A stretch of 5,111 nucleotides of DNA from Methanomicrobia archaeon LH_S13 (lineage in GTDB: Archaea > Halobacteriota > Syntropharchaeia > Alkanophagales > Methanospirareceae), in contig JAGXOR010000097.1 in the NCBI GenBank assembly GCA_023659785.1, forward strand, positions 1-5,111. The letters are read 5' to 3'. A model generated the notes under the pieces. It was not told where the DNA came from. It searched no databases and saw only the letters and a program-made list of their open reading frames with translations. Positions 1 through 5,063 of this stretch are shown piece after piece (positions within the stretch are counted from its first letter, which is position 1; each line of letters starts with the position of its first letter). A program made the position numbers and the translations under genes.

Positions 1-121
1 GATAGCATCACACGAAGAGGTTTGAAACAAAATGGTTGAATCTCATAACCTGGAAACCGACATCAGCGAGCGCACTACTGAGCAAAGAAATGTTCGTCAG
101 CGGGACGCAAGTGAACTATTT

Positions 122-151
122 TTTAAACACGGACTAAAGTAGGATTGAAAG
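122..151 (+). repeat. Solitary CRISPR-repeat-like sequence
   Basis: This 30-base stretch ends in ATTGAAAG, the 8-base 3' end that forms the crRNA 5' handle in many archaeal CRISPR repeats. Its last 20 bases (132-151), GACTAAAGTAGGATTGAAAG, match 18 of 20 positions of the Pyrococcus furiosus repeat end as I recall it, and the whole also resembles the Archaeoglobus-type repeat. No second copy lies one repeat-plus-spacer length upstream or downstream, and the downstream side runs into the 3' end of bud32. It could be a stranded or terminal repeat, a relic of a lost array, or chance. The repeat likeness is seen in the sequence; CRISPR origin is inference. Confidence 0.42.
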
Positions 152-172
152 CTAACTAAACCGCCAAACCGC

Positions 173-763
173 TCACTTCCTTTCCACATATCTTCCTCTC
201 TGTTCTATCTCCTTTACCCTTTTCAACACTTGCGACGCGTTCGGAAAAGTTCTCATGTAGCCCTTTATAAACGCATCTCTTAATTGTTCAGACGATTCAT
301 GTGTGCCCCCAAGGCTTTGAAAAAACACATGTACATCCACTCCCCTTGCTTCTGTGCTCGACTCGATAAAGGATAACCCGAAATCTATAAAGTAGATACT
401 GTTATCCCTGCCCATAATAATATTGGAAGTGGTTAAATCGCCATGAATTATCCTGTTTTTATGCAAGATACCAACAAACTCGCCTATTTTATCGCTTATA
501 GCCCCATTAATCACCTCCCTTGCCAAATCATCCTCTATTCTCTCCATTACGATTTCGTAATCATTAATATCGAAAATAATAGGAGTGGGGACGCCTTTTC
601 TTCGCGCTTCTGAGATTAGTTTTGCTTCGCTTTTTGTCCTTTCCTTCCTTATCCACTTGTCTATCGCTTTTACTCTGTATCGCTTCTCTATTCGCCTCTT
701 GTGCACGAGGCCGCCCTTTAGCTCTACTATTGCCTCAGCGCATTGAAACCTTTCTTCGTTCAA
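173..763 (-). CDS. bud32: Bud32-type KEOPS kinase/ATPase (t6A tRNA modification)
   Basis: Small atypical protein kinase (piD261/Bud32 family, RIO-like fold) of 196 aa, the usual length for a stand-alone archaeal Bud32. In KEOPS it works with Kae1, Cgi121 and Pcc1 in adding threonylcarbamoyl to A37 of ANN-decoding tRNAs in the cytoplasm. Visible marks: N-terminal AEAIVE strand; probable ATP-binding Lys22; family block KERTKSEAKLISEARRKGVPTP starting at residue 40, with helix-C Glu46; catalytic loop HGDLTTSN (107-114, Asp109 and Asn114); metal-binding DFG (Asp127); basic tail ending RGRYVERK. The start is TTG, overlapping the TGA of the upstream DsrE-like gene as TTGA. No ATG or GTG fits better, and the family N-terminus begins here, so translation is probably coupled. 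Kae1 is not fused and not in this window. Identity is strong; the start is likely. Confidence 0.93.
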   Translation of the reverse strand: MNEERFQCAEAIVELKGGLVHKRRIEKRYRVKAIDKWIRKERTKSEAKLISEARRKGVPTPIIFDINDYEIVMERIEDDLAREVINGAISDKIGEFVGILHKNRIIHGDLTTSNIIMGRDNSIYFIDFGLSFIESSTEARGVDVHVFFQSLGGTHESSEQLRDAFIKGYMRTFPNASQVLKRVKEIEQRGRYVERK

Positions 764-1164
764 AGCGTGATGACTTTCTTTGCCGTACCCAATTCTTTCA
801 GCAGGTCTGGCAAATCAAGCTTCTGCAGCCCCTCAGGGATATCAAACCTTGGCGGTTTCCCTCCTAAGAGTTTCATCCATGCGTAGCAGGCATACAGAGG
901 CACTCCCGCGCTATTCGCCATTTTTATCAGTTCGAAGGGGTCAGAAGGGACACCCATCTCCGCTGCATTCGTTTTTACGTCTTCCTCATATCCTTCTAAC
1001 CCGGGCTCATACCTGTACTTCTTATCCACGAGCGCTGCCAATCCCTCTTGCATAAATATCACCGCTATATCCTCACCCAGCTTCTTCATATTTGTAGCAA
1101 CGACAAGAGCGCTCAAATAAGAGTTTATCGTCCCCTCCTTACAAAGTACTATGGTTTCAGGCAT
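760..1164 (-). CDS. DsrE/DsrF-like family protein
   Basis: A 134-aa cytoplasmic protein with the look of the DsrE/DsrF/TusD-like fold: strand ETIVLCKEG at the N-terminus, a helix SYLSALVVATNMKKLG, strand DIAVIFMQEGLAAL, then SAGVPLYACYAWMKLLG with Cys93 where DsrE-type proteins carry their sulfur-binding cysteine. A second cysteine, Cys8, lies on the first strand. Family members bind or relay persulfide sulfur, or act as small redox or structural proteins; the substrate here is unknown. The ATG start is set by a GGTGAT ribosome binding site 5 bases upstream (1170-1175). It is the first gene of a two-gene unit with bud32, and its TGA overlaps the bud32 TTG. The fold assignment is by motif likeness; the function is inference. 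Confidence 0.75.
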   Translation of the reverse strand: MPETIVLCKEGTINSYLSALVVATNMKKLGEDIAVIFMQEGLAALVDKKYRYEPGLEGYEEDVKTNAAEMGVPSDPFELIKMANSAGVPLYACYAWMKLLGGKPPRFDIPEGLQKLDLPDLLKELGTAKKVITL

Positions 1165-1169
1165 TTTTT

Positions 1170-1175
1170 ATCACC
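1170..1175 (-). promoter_or_regulatory. Ribosome binding site of the DsrE-like gene
   Basis: On the minus strand the sequence is GGTGAT, then five A residues, then ATG. GGTGAT pairs with the archaeal 16S rRNA 3' end (AUCACCUCC). It fixes the start of the DsrE-like gene at 1164. Confidence 0.75.
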
Positions 1176-1178
1176 ATT

Positions 1179-1200
1179 AAAGTGAGTGTTTTATCACTTT
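1179..1200. promoter_or_regulatory. Possible operator: inverted repeat in the dsrE promoter
   Basis: AAAGTGA (1179-1185) and TCACTTT (1194-1200) form a perfect inverted repeat with an 8-base centre. It overlaps the edge of the TATA-like box and lies between it and the predicted transcription start, where a repressor could block initiation. GTGATAA also occurs twice on the minus strand, 23 bases apart, once within the ribosome binding site. No regulator is visible in the window. Confidence 0.3.
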
Positions 1201-1206
1201 ATAAAG
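1197..1206 (-). promoter_or_regulatory. TATA-like promoter box for the dsrE-bud32 unit
   Basis: CTTTATAAAG is a palindromic match to the archaeal TATA box. Its centre is about 38 bases upstream of the DsrE-like ATG, so transcription would start near 1175 and give a very short leader that begins at the ribosome binding site. A perfect 7-bp inverted repeat lies between it and the gene. Confidence 0.5.
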
Positions 1207-1278
1207 TTATCGATTTTTATTGACATTGAGAGAACTTTTTGGGTAAGCGGAGTTAGCAGTTTCTGTGGGTCTTCAATT

Positions 1279-1833
1279 TCAATGACTCACTACACGCAAA
1301 TCCAAAACCACATGATATTTTCGCGGTGCAACAGAACGTACGTACAATCCTCTTCTCTTCTATTTCTACTCTTAATAAGTCACCGAAAGCAGAAGAGATA
1401 ATATCTCTTGCCCTTTCAAATAAATCTTCGTTTGCGGTTGCATTTTCGCTATGACAATGGAGAAGCAACCTACACCAGAAAACATGTTTGTTATTATTTC
1501 GCCAGGTAAAACTTTTTTGGCAACTCGCATTCTTTCGTAAGAAAGTCGCGGTGAGAAGAAAACATGCTTGGGATTTACCGTGAAGAAAAAGAAACAGCCA
1601 TTCTCCTTATGCGTTGTTTCCATGTGCTCATCGCCCCATATCACCTCCAAATCTCTTGTTCGGTATAACTCATCAGTATGAGTATAGAGAGGAACTGCTG
1701 CGATAGTTTTCACTCGTGGATAAATTTTATGTAGCGCTTCTGCGATAATCTCCATCTTTGATTCTAATTCCGGATGGATTTTTATGATGATTACATCAAT
1801 TGTTTCAATCCCAAAAACCCGGTCAAAATTCAT
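1279..1833 (-). pseudogene. Decayed Trm5/Taw2-family tRNA(G37) methyltransferase
   Basis: Relic of the COG2520 family (Trm5 m1G37 methyltransferase or the related wyosine enzyme Taw2). The 5' part (1833 to about 1420) reads through HKENGC (residues 75-80), FFSPRLSYERMRVA (92-105) and NMFSGVGCFSI (116-126), the first SAM-binding motif, up to KIY at 138. The next expected segment, with the acidic SAM-binding residue and the catalytic NLPE-type motif, is absent. The sequence jumps into another frame at NEDLFERARDII, the family C-terminal helix. Near 1336-1345 there is a GTAC tandem duplication. Removing four bases restores RIVRSVAPRKYHVVLDLRV, the family C-terminus, ending at the TGA at 1279-1281. 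The N-terminal D1 domain of typical Trm5 is also not seen, so the gene may have been Taw2-like. It cannot encode an active enzyme. Confidence 0.85.
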
Positions 1834-1903
1834 TTCCGGTTTTAACTTAAGAATTTAAGAGTAGAGTGACATAACTTATCTTCCTTTTCTTATTGCCTAT
1901 TAA

Positions 1904-2149
1904 AGCGATTTTTTAGATTCGAATCACCCATCTCCATCTCACTGGATACGCTGGATAATGGTCTTGTTCTTACTGTTCTGTAATATTCCGCAGAAAATGG
2001 TTGCTTCTGTAACTAATTACTCAGATAGACAGGTCAGGAACATCAGAGATCAATTTGAGAACTCCAATGGTGATTTTCCGCAGGATAGGAAGAAGAGAGG
2101 GCGAAAGAAGAAGATAAAAAAGCGGAAATCTTTTTTGTCCGCTGGATAA
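1904..2149 (+). pseudogene. Possible remnant of a helix-turn-helix (transposase-like) ORF
   Basis: This frame is open from 1904, with possible ATG starts at 1958 and 1997. It reads KMVASVTNYSDRQVRNIRDQF followed by a very basic stretch, DRKKRGRKKK. The pattern of a short helix, a turn with TNYS, and a recognition helix DRQVRNI, then a GRP/GRK-like basic linker, is typical of N-terminal HTH domains of transposases and related DNA-binding proteins. The frame stops at 2147-2149 with no partner domain. No inverted repeats or target duplications are obvious around it. It may be a degraded insertion sequence or a chance ORF, and there is no good ribosome binding site. Confidence 0.27.
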
Positions 2150-2177
2150 ATGGATGCAACAATTGATGTAAATATAA

Positions 2178-2360
2178 AAAAGATATGATATAAAAAAGAA
2201 AGAACAGGAGCTTCTCGAGGGTAAAAGAGCAGAATTGGAAAAGGAGTTATCTAAACTTGAAGAAATAATTAGTGTACTCAAACCGAGACCTACTAGCATC
2301 AAAGTCCTTGGGATACTTTCTATCGGTCTGTGGGTAGAACAAAAACGGCACTTGTGTTAA
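2178..2360 (+). pseudogene. Coiled-coil-like ORF fragment without a start codon
   Basis: Open between a TAA at 2175-2177 and a TAA at 2358-2360, with no in-frame ATG or good start near its beginning. It encodes a charged heptad-like stretch (KKEQELLEGKRAELEKELSK, then LEEIISVLKPRP) followed by KVLGILSIGLWVEQKRHLC. It lies just downstream of the HTH-like fragment in another frame, so both could derive from one frameshifted gene. The family is not recognised. Confidence 0.22.
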
Positions 2361-2451
2361 TGGACATCACATTCAACGTCTCCTTTATTTCAACATAAGC
2401 TCTTGATTTTTATTCGATATTTTTAAACAAGATTTACACTATTTCCGGAAA

Positions 2452-2470
2452 AAACCAAAAACTTTAAAGA
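2452..2470 (+). promoter_or_regulatory. Candidate promoter of the tetrapyrrole operon
   Basis: CCAAAAA followed by CTTTAAAG resembles an archaeal BRE plus TATA box about 36-40 bases upstream of the ATG at 2505. Transcription would start near 2490 and leave a short leader. A second TATA-like sequence, ATTTTTAAAC near 2419-2428, would give a leader of about 55 bases. No GGTGAT precedes this ATG. Both boxes lie in AT-rich DNA, so the choice is uncertain. Confidence 0.35.
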
Positions 2471-2504
2471 GCAAAGAAAAAAAAGTATATTAGAGAAAAG
2501 TGCC

Positions 2505-3155
2505 ATGCTTCCTCTCCATGTTGACGTTTCTGGTAAAAGAATACTCGTGTTTGGTGGCGGTGAGGTTGCGGAGAGAAAAATACGTCAAATTTTGGAGACG
2601 AGCGGGGAAGGAAGAGGGGGGGATGTGGAAGTTTACAGTCTTGATTTCACGCCCTGGATAAAAGAGAAGTGTAAGAAGAAAGTGATTCAGTGTTTCCGAC
2701 ACGATTTGTGGGACCAGAACCTGGGAGAACTCATAAAAGGAGCTTTTTTAATCCTCGTTTGTACCGGTGACGAAAATCTAAACGGGCGTATTATAAAGGA
2801 AGCAGCAAACTCTGATGCTCTTATTAATTATGGAGATAAAGGGGATGTGTTTATCTCCTCAGTGGTAAACAAGGGAGGATTTCTGATTTCTATCTCTACG
2901 GGGGGAAAAGGACCTGCAATGGCAAGATACATGAAGGGAAAGATTTCGCCGCTTATAGGAAATAAAGAAGAAAAGATGCTGCTGATTCAGTCCAATCTCA
3001 GGAGATATTTAAAAGAGGAGATTAAAGAAGAGCCCAGAAGGAGAGAGATTTTGAACCGTGTTTTGAATGATCCAGAATGCTGGGCAGCTCTTGATGCACC
3101 TGTTGAAGTTGCAGAAAAAATCATTTTCAAATTAGTAGGTGATAAATATGCATAG
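2505..3155 (+). CDS. Precorrin-2 dehydrogenase (Met8p/CysG N-domain type)
   Basis: Cytoplasmic NAD-dependent enzyme of 216 aa that oxidises precorrin-2 to sirohydrochlorin; some relatives also insert iron to give siroheme. Visible: start MLPLHVDVSGKRILVFGGGE, the usual family N-terminus, with the Rossmann motif GGGEVAERK (residues 17-25); FLILVCTGDENLN (81-93); INYGDKGDVF (107-116), whose Asp111 aligns with the catalytic aspartate of CysG/Met8p; and STGGKGPAMAR (131-141), the conserved block before the helical dimerisation region, which runs to the C-terminus. Length is normal for the archaeal stand-alone form. The 3' end overlaps the hemA start by 8 bp, so the two are an operon, as in many methanogens. 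The product feeds siroheme, cobalamin, F430 and the archaeal siroheme-dependent heme route; which of these applies cannot be told. Whether it also has ferrochelatase activity is unknown. Confidence 0.92.
   Translation: MLPLHVDVSGKRILVFGGGEVAERKIRQILETSGEGRGGDVEVYSLDFTPWIKEKCKKKVIQCFRHDLWDQNLGELIKGAFLILVCTGDENLNGRIIKEAANSDALINYGDKGDVFISSVVNKGGFLISISTGGKGPAMARYMKGKISPLIGNKEEKMLLIQSNLRRYLKEEIKEEPRRREILNRVLNDPECWAALDAPVEVAEKIIFKLVGDKYA
3138..3143 (+). promoter_or_regulatory. Ribosome binding site deciding the hemA start
   Basis: GGTGAT inside the end of the upstream gene is followed by AAAT and the ATG at 3148. This favours ATG 3148 over the in-frame GTG at 3139, which lies within the binding site itself. 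Confidence 0.8.
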
Positions 3156-4446
3156 AATCGGCTCTTTATGGTTTTCGCATAAAAAGTGTAGTGTAGAGGA
3201 ACTTGAGGAGATTTCAGAACGATTGAATCCTGAATTATTCGCAAAAGACCTGCGTGTGGACGGTTATGTGGTTATAAAAACGTGTAACCGTGTGGAGGCG
3301 TATATAAGTGCGGAAAAGCCAGCAGAGGTTTTAGAAGCCGTCGTTAATAGATTGAAATTGGAAAAAAGCGGGATTTTCGTGGGTAAAAACGCGTTGGAGC
3401 ATCTTATGCGAGTCGCTTGTGGGCTCGAAGCGATGATAGTTGGGGAAGACCAGATTCTTGGACAGATAAAGAAGTGCTATCTGGAAAGCAAGAAAGCCCG
3501 GACGATAGACAGTCTTCTGGATATGGCGTTCGACAGAGCGATAAAAGTAGCGAAGAGAGCGAGAAGCGAAACGAGAATAAACGAAGGGTCGGTTTCTATT
3601 GGGTCCGCGGCGGTTGTGTTTGCGGAACACATAATGGGAGGATTAGAAGGAAAAAGCATACTTGTAATTGGTGCAGGGGAAATGGGAACGCTGGTAGCGA
3701 GAGCCATTTCAGAAAAAGACCTTGAAGCTATGTTTATTGCCAATCGAACATACGGAAAAGCGAGGTGGCTTGCAGAAGAGGTTGACGGTAAGGCGGCAAA
3801 GCTGGCGGAAAAGGAGAAATGTCTCTCTGTTTGTGACATTGCTATAAGCACTACGGCAGCACCTCATTTTATTCTGGATTATGAGTCAATGAAACGCATA
3901 ATGGAACATCGTAAAACTGACAACACCCTTTTCATTATAGACATAGCGAATCCAAAGGATGTGGAGGAGAGGGTTGGCGAGATAGAAGGGGTGGAGCTGT
4001 ACAATTTGGACTGTTTATACGAAATAAGTGAGGAGAATCTGAAAAGGAGGCTTGCTGAGGTTGATAAAGTTGAAATAATAATAGAGGAAGAGATAGAACT
4101 ATTTAAAAATATTCTAAACCGTGAAGAGGTTGAGAGGATTATTGCAATGATTTATGAACACGGGTCGCGTATAAGGGAGGAGGAGAAAAAGAGAGCAATT
4201 AGATATATGGAGAAAGGCAGGGACCCGAAAGAGGTACTGGAGGGTTTTTCGCGTGCGGTTTTATCAAAAACTCTTCATACGCCAACAAGGATACTGAGAA
4301 GCTATGTCGAAATGAGAGGCAGAGGCTCAAGTGAGAGTGATAACGATAACGATAACAATAACAATAACAAAGGAGATTTTATAGATTTTCTCATGGATGA
4401 GTTTGAGAAGGAGTTGGAGGAGTCACGAAGCTCAGACTCGGATTGA
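3148..4446 (+). CDS. hemA: Glutamyl-tRNA reductase
   Basis: NADPH-dependent enzyme that reduces the glutamyl group of Glu-tRNA to glutamate-1-semialdehyde, the first committed step of C5-pathway tetrapyrrole synthesis in the cytoplasm. Of 432 aa from ATG 3148. Domains: catalytic N-domain with KTCNRVEAY (nucleophile Cys46) and ALEHLMRVACGLEAMIVGED (His85 and the GEDQILGQ block, 99-106); NADPH-binding domain with VIGAGEMG (173-180), IANRTYGKA and the ISTTAAPH block (233-240); long spinal helix and C-terminal dimerisation domain ending near THTPTRILRSY (377-386). After that comes an unusual low-complexity tract of Asp and Asn (about 399-407) and an acidic helix, FIDFLMDEFEKELEE. It is translationally coupled to the preceding dehydrogenase. 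The hemB, hemC or hemL genes that often follow are absent downstream. Confidence 0.96.
   Translation: MHRIGSLWFSHKKCSVEELEEISERLNPELFAKDLRVDGYVVIKTCNRVEAYISAEKPAEVLEAVVNRLKLEKSGIFVGKNALEHLMRVACGLEAMIVGEDQILGQIKKCYLESKKARTIDSLLDMAFDRAIKVAKRARSETRINEGSVSIGSAAVVFAEHIMGGLEGKSILVIGAGEMGTLVARAISEKDLEAMFIANRTYGKARWLAEEVDGKAAKLAEKEKCLSVCDIAISTTAAPHFILDYESMKRIMEHRKTDNTLFIIDIANPKDVEERVGEIEGVELYNLDCLYEISEENLKRRLAEVDKVEIIIEEEIELFKNILNREEVERIIAMIYEHGSRIREEEKKRAIRYMEKGRDPKEVLEGFSRAVLSKTLHTPTRILRSYVEMRGRGSSESDNDNDNNNNNKGDFIDFLMDEFEKELEESRSSDSD
4339..4368 (+). repeat. Hexanucleotide tandem repeat inside hemA
   Basis: Five 6-bp units, three GATAAC then two AATAAC, lie in frame near the 3' end of hemA and encode an Asn/Asp run. 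Because the unit is six bases, copy-number change alters linker length without shifting the frame. Confidence 0.85.
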
Positions 4447-4519
4447 AGGAACACCCTTTGATGAAAAGATTAATGCCGTTAAAAATAGCTTACCCAACCC
4501 ACCAAAATAACATAAATAT

Positions 4520-4732
4520 TTATCTACGAATTTTAATAGAAAGAATGTGTGTAGTCACGCCAATAGCTATGAGAATAAAAATCAGTCTAACTATGAGAAT
4601 GTGCATAAGATCTTTGCCTTTGGTGGAATCCCTTTTCCTTCCTGATAATTCTTGAAATATTCCTATAAATCCAAGTATCAAAGAAAACGATCCTCCAGCA
4701 ATCCATAATCACCTAATAACCCTGTTTGACAT
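4520..4732 (-). pseudogene. Remnant of a DUF454 (YbaN-like) inner membrane protein
   Basis: Read on the minus strand from ATG 4732, the frame gives MSNRVIR, a TGA at 4709-4711, then LWIAGGSFSLILGFIGIF, a charged stretch, and LIVRLIFILIAIGVTTHILS before a TAA at 4520-4522. The first hydrophobic helix resembles the DUF454 N-terminus (a GLGFIGIF-type block normally followed by LPxLPTTPF). The second resembles the family C-terminal helix, which ends in VTxHLLxxK. The middle of the family, about half the protein, is missing, and the early TGA has no good start behind it. The likely story is an internal deletion plus a nonsense change. A short open tail, AKGYEISVEKGF, ends in TGA one base before ATG 4732 and may be the end of a lost upstream gene. 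The family assignment is from memory of conserved blocks. Confidence 0.45.
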
Positions 4733-4837
4733 TTCAGAACCCTTTCTCAACGCTTATTTCATATCCCTTCGCTTTTCCCTTCATCGCTTTTCGGGTAAGA
4801 AGTAGGGAAGGATAACTGTTAAATCAAGGGTGATAAC

Positions 4838-4888
4838 ATGGATAAAAAGAAGGTGTTAATGTTTTTTTGTTGTTATTTTGAATTGTGA
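4838..4888 (+). CDS. Mini-ORF behind a strong ribosome binding site
   Basis: GGTGAT at 4829-4834 followed by AAC and ATG opens a 16-codon ORF, MDKKKVLMFFCCYFEL. The binding site matches those of the intact genes, though its 3-base spacing is short. The ORF runs into a T-rich tract (4860-4879) that could act as an archaeal terminator. It may be the stranded start of a deleted gene, a leader peptide, or chance. No family is recognised. Confidence 0.2.
   Translation: MDKKKVLMFFCCYFEL
4860..4879 (+). terminator. T-rich tract, possible archaeal terminator
   Basis: T-rich plus-strand stretch with a run of seven Ts and further T clusters, without a clear hairpin. Archaeal RNA polymerase can stop at such tracts. 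It is the strongest T-rich tract downstream of hemA but lies about 410 bases past its stop, so its link to the operon is uncertain. Confidence 0.25.
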
Positions 4889-4896
4889 GACGGTCT

Positions 4897-5037
4897 TTAA
4901 ATTGCGGGGCATTCCCGAAACATCGAGTTTTCTCCCACATTATATCCTGATAAGGTGGTATCATCGAGTTTTTTGAGTTTAGCTCGGACAAATACTTGAT
5001 CTTCGGGTGGTAAATTGTCTATGGGAATTTTTACCAT
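4897..5037 (-). CDS. Small hypothetical protein (46 aa)
   Basis: The minus-strand ORF starts with ATG at 5037 and ends with TAA at 4897-4899. It begins MVKIPIDNLPPEDQVFVRAK and continues as a soluble, mixed-charge sequence (LKKLDDTTLSGYNVGENSMF, then RECPAI). The residue composition looks like a real protein rather than random AT-rich translation. A TATA-like CTATATAG at 5056-5063 lies at a distance that would put the transcription start at or next to the ATG, so the message could be leaderless; GAGG and GTGA occur upstream but no full GGTGAT. It has no recognised family and may be an intact small gene or the start of a truncated one. Confidence 0.38.
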   Translation of the reverse strand: MVKIPIDNLPPEDQVFVRAKLKKLDDTTLSGYNVGENSMFRECPAI

Positions 5038-5055
5038 ATTCACTTCGCCTCTAAG

Positions 5056-5063
5056 CTATATAG
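5056..5063 (-). promoter_or_regulatory. TATA-like box ahead of the 46-aa ORF
   Basis: CTATATAG centred about 23 bases upstream of the ATG at 5037, which fits leaderless transcription in archaea. The match is short and palindromic, so support is modest. Confidence 0.28.

Noticed and set aside
32..142. 36-codon plus-strand ORF, MVESHNLETDISERTTEQRN onward.
   Set aside because: No ribosome binding site, a stop just upstream in frame, no recognised family, and its end overlaps the CRISPR-like repeat.
622..1055. Plus-strand ORFs opposite bud32 and the DsrE-like gene.
   Set aside because: They are antisense shadows of two recognised genes and carry no start signals.
1910..1935. GATTCGAATC resembles a tRNA T-loop.
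   Set aside because: It is a 10-base palindrome without flanking T-stem, anticodon arm or matching acceptor stem.
2021..2302. 93-codon minus-strand ORF rich in Ser, Leu and Phe.
   Set aside because: Its composition is what the reverse of AT-rich, Lys/Glu-rich DNA gives. No ribosome binding site, no family features.
3331..3851. Several ORFs of about 100 codons on both strands within hemA.
   Set aside because: They lie fully inside a clear glutamyl-tRNA reductase and show no family features.
4443..4655. 70-codon plus-strand ORF starting with TTG at the hemA stop.
   Set aside because: Despite the TTGA overlap, it has Met/Ile-rich random composition, no ribosome binding site and runs opposite the DUF454-like remnant.
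4704..4706. ATG after GGTGAT on the minus strand as an alternative start for a shorter ORF (MDCWRIVFF).
   Set aside because: Only one base separates the binding site from the ATG, and the encoded peptide is less protein-like than the overlapping DUF454-like frame.
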